The notes beneath the pieces are model-generated. The model searched no databases. It worked only from the letters and a program-made list of their open reading frames with translations, and was not told the DNA's origin. This document shows positions 1 through 6,198 of a stretch of DNA of 64,000 bases, piece by piece. The DNA lies in assembly GCF_021044775.1 (NCBI RefSeq), contig NZ_JAJNOQ010000001.1, positions 310,001 through 374,000 on the forward strand, read 5' to 3'. How positions within the stretch are numbered: the first letter of the stretch is position 1; each line of letters begins with the position of its first letter. The position numbers and the translations under genes were made by a program. This DNA is from Paraeggerthella hominis. Its GTDB lineage: Bacteria; Actinomycetota; Coriobacteriia; Coriobacteriales; Eggerthellaceae.

Positions 1-677
1 AGGTTCACCACGACGTCGACAGCAAGCCACATTCCCACGACGCCCACGTTGATGCTCGCCGCGTTGATGGCGGAAAACGTGCCCACCGTCAGCACCATGA
101 CCGCAAAGCCACAGCCCGCCGTGGCCGCCACAAGGTTCCAACCTGCGCGCTTCTCGTTCCGAGCACGCGCCAGGCACGCGCACACCACCATCGACGCGGC
201 GCCGAGCAGCGTGCCGATGAACGCAGCCCACACGACGAGCGCGGCTACCAGCACCGGCAGCGCCGGCAGCTTCGAGCTCATGGAATGCACTTGCACGCCC
301 GACAGGATTCCCGAAAGCACGACGAACAGGCACACGACGGCCGCAAGCGCCGTAGCCCAGCCCCACAGAAACGCGGTCGCCGGCCTGCCGGCGCCCGGCA
401 CGCCGCGCGCGAACAGCAGGCCGTGCAACGCGACCCCGGCCGTGGACAGCACCATCGCAAGCGAGGCCAGGAACAGAAACGCCATGAAGGCCGATCCCGT
501 CAGGATGGAGCACACCACGTCCAAGATGGGAACCCCGGAAGCCGATATGTAGTCGTAAGCCAGCGCGCCGGACAGGTCCATGGCGGCCAGACCGATCCTC
601 CCGACAACAGCCACGGCCAGCGCCATCAGGAACAGCATCGCGTACGGACGGGCCATGCCCTTCAGTTGCTCTTTCAT
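1..677 (-). CDS. Polytopic membrane protein of unknown function (3' end cut by window edge)
   Basis: The reading frame opens at an ATG preceded by a strong ribosome site (GGAGGGG, 8 nt spacing) and runs off the window, giving 225 visible residues. I see about six hydrophobic segments: near residues 12-30, 48-66, 70-88, 105-125, 140-165 and 180-200. Short basic loops lie between them, including one containing RARNEKR. There are no heme, Fe-S or nucleotide motifs. The gene starts 15 nt after the stop of the flavoprotein gene, so it is almost certainly the last visible gene of the reductase operon. A role as quinol-interacting anchor, transporter or assembly factor is guesswork; I do not recognise the family. 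Confidence 0.75.
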   Translation of the reverse strand, partial: MKEQLKGMARPYAMLFLMALAVAVVGRIGLAAMDLSGALAYDYISASGVPILDVVCSILTGSAFMAFLFLASLAMVLSTAGVALHGLLFARGVPGAGRPATAFLWGWATALAAVVCLFVVLSGILSGVQVHSMSSKLPALPVLVAALVVWAAFIGTLLGAASMVVCACLARARNEKRAGWNLVAATAGCGFAVMVLTVGTFSAINAASINVGVVGMWLAVDVVVN

Positions 678-692
678 CTCGCATCCCCTCCC

Positions 693-2549
693 TTACGCGC
701 CTGCGCCGGTCATCTCGTGCTCCACCGCAGAGGTGCCGCACAGGTATCCGCCGCAAAACGCCAGTCCGACGTCGCCCATGAGCGAACCCAGGATAGGGTC
801 GCCCACGTAGCTGTTCTCGCCGCAAGCCCCTCCGGCGGTGTGCCACCCGGCGTACAGGCCCTCGATGGGCCGCCCATCGGTGCCCATAACCTGCATGTCC
901 TCGTTGATCAGCAAGCCCGCTTTCGTGCCGTACAGGTTGCCGCCGATGCGGCACCCGTAGAACGGCGGCTCCTTGACGGCGTGCAGCCATTCGGGAGGCA
1001 TCGGGTACAGGTAATCGTCCTCGCCCTTCTCGCAGCACGCGTTCCACTTTTCCACGGCCTCGGTCAGAACGCCTTCGGCCAACCCCAGATCGCGTTCGAG
1101 CTCTTCCAACGTGTCGCGCTTCTTCAACACGTCGGCGTCGATGGCGTCCTGCACGCCGTGGTGCCAGTCGCGGTAGTGCTCGGGCACCTTGTCGATCTGC
1201 TCAAGGTCGGGCGTGATGAGCTTGCGGCAATGCTCCTGCGCGAAGCCCGCCAGGTGATCCTCGTAGTTCGCGTCGAAGATGATGTAGGAGCGATGCCCCG
1301 GAGGCGTCATCTGGATGGTGGCCAGATCGCCCAAGGCGTAGATGGCGTTCGCGCCGTCCTCGGCCACGCGGCTGTCCAGGTAGCGCAAACGGTTGCCGCA
1401 GCGATCGATGGTCAGCCACGGCTGGCGCGACAGCTGCGTCATGCCGTCGTAGAGGAAGCGCGCCCACTGCCCGCCTTCGGCCTGCCAGTCCACGCCGCCG
1501 TCGAAGCTGGCGGAGCTGTTGAACCCGGACACGTCGGCACCCGCGCCCAACCCCATGCGGAAGCACTCGCCCGTTTCGCCGCCCACCAGGTAGCTTGACG
1601 CGCAGCCCATGGCCGCCGTGGGAATGTACTTCTCCAGAAGCGCCTTGTTGTTGCAGAAACCGCCCGCCGTGAGAATGACTGCGCGAGACGCGTGGATGTA
1701 CACCTCGCGCTCGAAGTCCTCCTTGGCCACCAGGCCCACGATACGACCGCCCGCATCGCGCACGAGCGCCACCGCCGGGCACTGGAACTTGTACTCGACG
1801 CCCTTGCGCTGCCCGTAGCTGAACATGGCGTCCGTGGCGTCTTTCATCTTGAGCACGTGATGGTCGAGCGTCGAGTTCTTCGGCGCCACGTACACGGGAA
1901 CCTCGCCCAAGCGCCACCGCACGCCGCAGTCCGCCATCCAGTCCAGACTCTTGCCGCCCTCGCAGGCAAGCTTGTAGATGAGCTTGGGATCGGCCGCATA
2001 GTGATACTCGTCCATGGCCCAATCGGTCAGGGCCTTCGGATCAAAAGGATAGGACGGGAAGGCGAAGCGCTTCTCGTCCTGCCCGCTGTAGCCGCCCAAG
2101 ATCCCGCACATGCCGGCCGATTGTGCGTTGCCGCCGTGCAATCCCATGGCCTCGACGCAGATGGTCTTCGCGCCCAGCTCGGCTGCGCGCGCCGCCGCGT
2201 TCAGGCCGCCGCCGCCCGCGCCCACCACGCAGATATCGCATTCGTAGTCCCACTTCTGCGGCACCGCGCGCGGCGGAATGGGCGTTGCGTCGTCTGCGGG
2301 AAACGCTGCCGCGTTATGCTCGCGATACGTGCCGTCCTCCCACGAGGCGTTCGTCGCCGCGCTGTCGGGAACCTGAACGTTCTTCGACCCGTCGGCTGCC
2401 CAATCGCCGATGACTCCCGCCGGCACCGCATGCGCCGCGGCTGCGGGCATGACCGCCGCAGCCGCCGTGCCGCCCACGACCGCCGCCGCGCCCGTCAGGA
2501 ACGCGCGGCGCGACATTCCCTCCGCGCTGCGTCCGTTATGCTCCTTCAT
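693..2549 (-). CDS. Tat-exported FAD-dependent reductase (fumarate/urocanate reductase-like flavoprotein)
   Basis: The 618-residue protein begins with a twin-arginine signal (SRRAFLTG, residues 13-20) and an Ala-rich hydrophobic stretch, so it is exported folded. The FAD dinucleotide fold follows (GAGGGG 110-115, acidic residue E133). Near residue 564 the FAD-closing segment reads GLYAGWHTAGG then GENSYVGDPI, which differs from the usual GANRLGG form. In Eggerthellaceae this FAD_binding_2 family reduces diverse electron acceptors outside the membrane; the substrate cannot be read here. I chose the ATG with GGAGGGG upstream over an in-frame start 63 nt earlier, which would bury the Tat motif. 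It follows the FMN lipoprotein and cytochrome genes, the likely electron donors. Confidence 0.9.
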   Translation of the reverse strand: MKEHNGRSAEGMSRRAFLTGAAAVVGGTAAAAVMPAAAAHAVPAGVIGDWAADGSKNVQVPDSAATNASWEDGTYREHNAAAFPADDATPIPPRAVPQKWDYECDICVVGAGGGGLNAAARAAELGAKTICVEAMGLHGGNAQSAGMCGILGGYSGQDEKRFAFPSYPFDPKALTDWAMDEYHYAADPKLIYKLACEGGKSLDWMADCGVRWRLGEVPVYVAPKNSTLDHHVLKMKDATDAMFSYGQRKGVEYKFQCPAVALVRDAGGRIVGLVAKEDFEREVYIHASRAVILTAGGFCNNKALLEKYIPTAAMGCASSYLVGGETGECFRMGLGAGADVSGFNSSASFDGGVDWQAEGGQWARFLYDGMTQLSRQPWLTIDRCGNRLRYLDSRVAEDGANAIYALGDLATIQMTPPGHRSYIIFDANYEDHLAGFAQEHCRKLITPDLEQIDKVPEHYRDWHHGVQDAIDADVLKKRDTLEELERDLGLAEGVLTEAVEKWNACCEKGEDDYLYPMPPEWLHAVKEPPFYGCRIGGNLYGTKAGLLINEDMQVMGTDGRPIEGLYAGWHTAGGACGENSYVGDPILGSLMGDVGLAFCGGYLCGTSAVEHEMTGAGA

Positions 2550-2562
2550 CGCAATCCCCTCC

Positions 2563-3054
2563 CTAGTTTCCCGCAGAGACGGCAGCGCCTGCGCCTGTTT
2601 CCGCTTGCGCAAGGGCGTCCTCGACCGCCTGCTTGACGCCGGCAGTGGTGATGGTAGCCCCGCTCACAGCGTCGATGTCGGCGCCCTGCGCCGCGTCGAT
2701 CAGGGCCGCGTACTTGCCGTCGCGGATGGCCTCAAAGCCGCCGACGCTTTGCGTTTCGCCTTCCTGCGTTGTTTCTATGCAGGTCAAGCGGTTGTCCTGA
2801 ACCAAAAGCGTCACCGTCACCAAACCGTCCATGCCCTTGCCCGTGCCGGTGTACACGCCGTCGTGCAGCGTTCCTTCAGCCTTTTTCGCAGGATCGACCG
2901 TCACCTGCGCCGCCCACGGATCGTCCGTGCGCAGCGCCAGCTGCTCGGCGCTCGCCGCATCTTTCGATCCTGATCCCTCGAACCCCGCGCCGCACCCCGT
3001 AAGGCCCAGCGTCAGCGCCGCAGCGCATCCCGCAGCCACAGCCGTCTTCTTCAT
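2563..3054 (-). CDS. FMN-binding lipoprotein with covalent-flavin motif
   Basis: This is a 163-residue lipoprotein with signal peptide and lipobox LTGC (Cys21), so it is anchored outside the membrane. The C-terminal FMN-binding domain carries DAVSGATITT (129-138). The SGAT threonine (T134) matches the site where the ApbE flavin transferase attaches FMN in NqrC/RnfG-type domains. Start choice: GAGGAGG lies 6 nt before this ATG, whereas an in-frame GTG two codons upstream would almost abut it. The stop lies 13 nt before the flavoprotein start. Its likely job is to relay electrons from the heme protein to the FAD enzyme. No apbE gene is visible in the window. Confidence 0.88.
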   Translation of the reverse strand: MKKTAVAAGCAAALTLGLTGCGAGFEGSGSKDAASAEQLALRTDDPWAAQVTVDPAKKAEGTLHDGVYTGTGKGMDGLVTVTLLVQDNRLTCIETTQEGETQSVGGFEAIRDGKYAALIDAAQGADIDAVSGATITTAGVKQAVEDALAQAETGAGAAVSAGN

Positions 3055-3111
3055 ACGCACCCTCCTCGGTCTTCGGGAACGGCGATCGAAACCGCGTTCC
3101 CGGTCCAGCCC

Positions 3112-3681
3112 CTAACGCTTCGAAGCGTCGTTCCATCCGACGGGAATTTCGTAGTCATGGCAGGTATTGCAGTACATCTGGGAAGCTTCGTGGACGCCAT
3201 GGCAGTTGCTGCAATCGATGGCCTCCCCCTGATGCGAGCGATGCGGGTTCACGCCCGCCCGGCCTCCCCAATCCTGCGTTGCGGCCACGACGCTCTCCCA
3301 ATCATGGCAACCGCTCTGCGCGCACATGCCCTTGTCGGCGGTGACGCCCGTCCGCGTGATGCGGCCCGCCTCGTCCGTTTCGAAATCGCCGGATACCCAG
3401 GCCACGCCTTCGGCCACCTGTTGATCGATCTTCGCCTCGTGGCATTCCAGACAGGTCGCGTTCGCTCGCTCGTGCGCGTTCGCCAGCAGCGTTTCGTCGT
3501 GATAGTAGCCCTCCACGTACGCGTCCATCGGATCGTGGCAGATCGCGTTACAGAAGCCGGGCTGCTCGTGCCACACCCAAAAGCCCCCTCCCGCGGCAAC
3601 CGCCGTAATCGCGACCACCGCCGCCACGATCGGCCATTTCCTCTTTTCGGAGCGCTTCTCGCTCGGCTCGTTTCCCTCCAT
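3112..3681 (-). CDS. Membrane-anchored multiheme c-type cytochrome (NapC/NrfH-like role)
   Basis: The protein has 189 residues. A single N-terminal membrane anchor (about 17-37) is followed by five heme-attachment motifs: CNAICH (44-49), CLECH (77-81), CAQSGCH (120-126), CSNCH (157-161) and CNTCH (171-175). The first has CX3CH spacing and the third CX4CH; the other three are canonical CX2CH. A Met three residues after the first motif (CHDPM) recalls the CXXCHXM ligand arrangement of NrfH. It probably oxidises menaquinol and passes electrons to the downstream FMN lipoprotein. The start is set by AGGAGGGG just upstream. It is the first gene of the reductase operon. Confidence 0.88.
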   Translation of the reverse strand: MEGNEPSEKRSEKRKWPIVAAVVAITAVAAGGGFWVWHEQPGFCNAICHDPMDAYVEGYYHDETLLANAHERANATCLECHEAKIDQQVAEGVAWVSGDFETDEAGRITRTGVTADKGMCAQSGCHDWESVVAATQDWGGRAGVNPHRSHQGEAIDCSNCHGVHEASQMYCNTCHDYEIPVGWNDASKR

Positions 3682-3700
3682 GGCCCCTCCTTTTCCCTTT

Positions 3701-3738
3701 AGTTCATTGTTGTATCTTTTTCGTTTCACTAATGAACT
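3701..3738. repeat. Inverted repeat upstream of reductase operon
   Basis: AGTTCATT (3701-3708) is mirrored exactly by AATGAACT (3731-3738) with 22 nt between. It lies 20-57 nt upstream of the cytochrome start codon. The right arm overlaps a smaller dyad, TTCA-CTAA-TGAA. The position suits an operator or a leader hairpin for the operon; no bound protein can be named. Confidence 0.45.
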
Positions 3739-3900
3739 TTATGGAGCGCATGCTAGCATCTTTGCGAGCGCGGCGAAACCCGCCGTTGACGAGCGGAATC
3801 GTTTCGTCAACGAAAGCGGCGGGGACGCGGGGCGCTTGCGGCAATGCGGCGGTCGCGCCGTACGACGCCCCTTCCGCGTAACCGATACGCCGCATAGCGC

Positions 3901-3989
3901 GCTCTCCCATGCAGCGCCCCTTCCGTGCAGGGCGCGCACCATGCAACTCGCACGCTCACGACGCTCTCTCCCATGCAGCGCGCCTTCCG
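3901..3989. repeat. Degenerate direct repeats in the divergent regulatory gap
   Basis: TCTCCCATGCAGCGC occurs at 3903-3917 and again at 3967-3981, 64 nt apart. Each copy is followed within two bases by a CCTTCCG block, and a third, shorter CGCCCCTTCCGCG lies near 3865. I see no coding potential in 3740-4030. The pattern looks like a decayed tandem or intergenic repeat between the two divergent transcription units. Confidence 0.4.
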
Positions 3990-4040
3990 CGCTGGCTCCT
4001 TCCGCAGGCGGGCCTTATTGACGCTTTGCGAAAAGTGTTA

Positions 4041-4071
4041 ATTGACGATCCGTCAATGATGGGCGTATGCT
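4041..4071 (+). promoter_or_regulatory. tetR promoter overlapped by a 17-bp palindromic operator candidate
   Basis: TTGACG (4042-4047) and TATGCT (4066-4071) form a promoter with an 18-bp spacer. The perfect palindrome ATTGACG-ATC-CGTCAAT (4041-4057) covers the -35 box. A further ATTGACG half-site lies at 4018-4024. The layout suits autorepression by the TetR protein encoded about 90 bp downstream; possible control of the divergent reductase operon is inference. Confidence 0.6.
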
Positions 4072-4162
4072 GCGCTCATCAGGGGATCGACACCATCGCC
4101 TTTGCAAGCGGCTTAGCGAAAGCAGGCAAGCGCGAAGAACGACCGTCGGCAAGGAGGGAACC

Positions 4163-4783
4163 ATGGGCACCGCGAACGACAAGGCGGCACGAAGCGCGCC
4201 GTCGGCTACGCGCCGCGCGGACATCGTGGCAGCCGCTCGGGCGCTCTACGAAGAGCGCGGGCTCTCCAAAACGTCCGTCCAGGACATTACGGATCGCGTG
4301 GGCGTGACGCGCTCGCTGTTCTATCACTACTTCCCCGACAAGGAGGCTGTGACGTCGGCGGTGCTTGACGACTACGTTGCCGATTTCATCGAAGCCACCC
4401 ATTATTGGAACGCCCAGCGACGCACGGGCGACATCGAGCACGCCCTTTCGAGCGTGGTCAAGCTCATGCGCCTAGGCGTGTTCGAGCACGACGCCTTCCG
4501 CCGTTCGCTCGCCTCGCGCGAGAACGCGGCGCTCTACATCGACTTCGTGAACCGCGTGGCCGACCGCATAGCCACCTACATTGTAGAGACCACGGTGCAG
4601 GACTACAGCGCGCGCCATCGCGTGCGCATCGACCACGTCTACGAAACGTTCTACGTCCTTATCTTGGGAATCGTGGGCTACCTGCGAACGCACCCCGACG
4701 CTGACGACGAAGTGCTGAAAGACCTTATCGTGCAAACGCTCCACATGGACAGAGGGCGTCCCGAAACCGACGATACCGAATAG
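4163..4783 (+). CDS. TetR-family transcriptional regulator
   Basis: The 206-residue protein has an N-terminal TetR helix-turn-helix (about residues 13-60, with VQDITDRVGVTRSLFYHYF as the recognition region). A variable helical ligand-binding domain follows. The start is the ATG after AAGGAGGG; longer in-frame starts lack a ribosome site. The 17-bp palindrome over the upstream promoter is a plausible operator. It lies 78 nt before a DUF5692-like membrane protein on the same strand and diverges from the reductase operon, so either could be its target. The ligand is unknown. Confidence 0.88.
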   Translation: MGTANDKAARSAPSATRRADIVAAARALYEERGLSKTSVQDITDRVGVTRSLFYHYFPDKEAVTSAVLDDYVADFIEATHYWNAQRRTGDIEHALSSVVKLMRLGVFEHDAFRRSLASRENAALYIDFVNRVADRIATYIVETTVQDYSARHRVRIDHVYETFYVLILGIVGYLRTHPDADDEVLKDLIVQTLHMDRGRPETDDTE

Positions 4784-4861
4784 CGCCAAGCGGCGCGTAT
4801 ACCGGAAGAAACAGGTCGAAAGGCGACCTGTGCGAAGCATACCCGAAAGAAGGAGGGTTCC

Positions 4862-5857
4862 ATGTTGTTCCAAGTGTACGGCGAGAACGCCGTGTACCAA
4901 TGGCTCGGCTGGGCGATGGTGTTCATCTGCCTGATCCTGGTCAACGAAGTGGCGCGTCGTTCCAAGGCGGGAGGCGTGTTCTGCTTCCTGATCCTGCCCG
5001 CAGGGCTGACGGCGTACTTCATCGCCATCACCATCGGCGCCATGTCAGGCGCTCAGTGGGCGCTCGACAACCCCACGCATCTGTACATGAACAGCTGGTT
5101 CCACTACGCGAAGCTGTACGCGGCAACCATCGGCTGCATCGGCTTCATGGCACTCAAGTACAAGTGGGGAAAGATCGGCAAGTCGCATTGGTTCAAGTGC
5201 TTCCCGTTCGTCATCGTGGCCATCAACATTCTGATCGCCGTGGTGAGCGACTTCGAAAGCGCCATTCGCGCCTGGGGCACCACGTGGGTGTCCACCGAGG
5301 GCGTCACGCTCTACGGCGGCTGGCACAACGTGTTCAACGGCATCGCGGGCATCTTGAACATCTTCGTCATGACCGGTTGGTTCGGCATCTACGTGTCCAA
5401 GAAGAAGCAGGACATGCTGTGGCCTGACATGACCTGGGTGTTCATCATCTCCTACGACATCTGGAACTTCTGCTACACCTACAACTGCCTGCCCACGCAC
5501 TCCTGGTACTGCGGCCTGGCGCTGCTTCTGGCCCCCACCGTGGCGGCGATGCTGTGGAACAAGGGCGGCTGGATCCAGAACCGCGCGTTCACGCTGGCCA
5601 TCTGGTGCATGTTCGCGCAGTGCTTCCCGCTGTTCCTGGACGACAGCGTGTTCGCCGTGCAGTCCGTGAACGACCCGAACGTGAACCTCGTCGTATCGGT
5701 GCTGGCGCTGGCGGCCAACGTGGCCGCGCTGGGGTACGTGGCGTACCGCAGCAAGAAGCTTGGCAGAAACCCCTACACCAACGAGATCTTCGTGGGAACG
5801 AAGGACTACGAGCAAGCCATGGCTCGTCGCGAGGACGCTCCTGCTCAGACGGCGTAG
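4862..5857 (+). CDS. Nine-helix membrane protein, probably DUF5692 family
   Basis: The protein has 331 residues with about nine hydrophobic helices (near 13-31, 39-62, 83-101, 115-132, 157-180, 188-205, 214-232, 240-262 and 277-298). Loops are rich in Trp, Tyr and Cys, and the C-terminal tail is cytoplasmic-looking. There are no recognisable catalytic or transport motifs. From memory it matches the DUF5692 family, common in Coriobacteriia next to TetR genes; that assignment is moderate. GAAGGAGGG precedes the ATG. It is probably co-transcribed with tetR, and a strong terminator follows at 5910. Confidence 0.75.
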   Translation: MLFQVYGENAVYQWLGWAMVFICLILVNEVARRSKAGGVFCFLILPAGLTAYFIAITIGAMSGAQWALDNPTHLYMNSWFHYAKLYAATIGCIGFMALKYKWGKIGKSHWFKCFPFVIVAINILIAVVSDFESAIRAWGTTWVSTEGVTLYGGWHNVFNGIAGILNIFVMTGWFGIYVSKKKQDMLWPDMTWVFIISYDIWNFCYTYNCLPTHSWYCGLALLLAPTVAAMLWNKGGWIQNRAFTLAIWCMFAQCFPLFLDDSVFAVQSVNDPNVNLVVSVLALAANVAALGYVAYRSKKLGRNPYTNEIFVGTKDYEQAMARREDAPAQTA

Positions 5858-5909
5858 CGCCTGGCATATCGCAAGGCTTGCAACCGACAGCCTACATGCA
5901 TCTTGCTTG

Positions 5910-5944
5910 AAGAACGGCCTGGGAATCCGGGCCGTTCTTCTTTG
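5910..5944 (+). terminator. Rho-independent terminator after the DUF5692-like gene
   Basis: The stem AAGAACGGCC (5910-5919) pairs with GGCCGTTCTT (5930-5939), and a short T-rich tail follows. It closes the tetR-membrane protein unit. Confidence 0.85.
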
Positions 5945-6139
5945 CACCCCGGCGTCTCTCGCGCGCAATCCCCTCCCCCGTCACCGCAACCGCCGCCGGG
6001 ATCCGGGCCCCGGCGCGCGAGGCGCGATCCCCCTCCGCAACGCTCGAGCCCGGACGCGGGTTTACCAAGCAGGGCCCGCATTGCTCGAGTCCAAACGCGA
6101 GGCCGCCAAGAAGGCGCGCGCTACTCCCTCTCCCACGCA
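5945..6139. other. Non-coding spacer between convergent units
   Basis: I find no gene here. The sequence is very GC-rich and contains two imperfect direct repeats beginning GCTCGAG (around 6042 and 6083), each followed about 6-8 bases later by ACGCG. It separates the plus-strand terminator at 5910 from the ppdK terminator at 6140. Confidence 0.5.
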
Positions 6140-6173
6140 GAAGGACCCGCAGCACGTTCGCTGCGGGTTCTTC
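6140..6173 (-). terminator. Terminator downstream of ppdK
   Basis: On the minus strand a stem with ACCCGCAGC and GCTGCGGGT arms, extended by GAA/TTC pairs, lies about 25 nt after the ppdK stop. The tail is only modestly U-rich. Confidence 0.65.
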
Positions 6174-6198
6174 GAGCATGCACGCTATTTGACGACGC

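Noticed and set aside
3901..3989. CRISPR-like repeats
   Set aside because: Only two long copies, degenerate, 64 nt apart, and no cas genes nearby.
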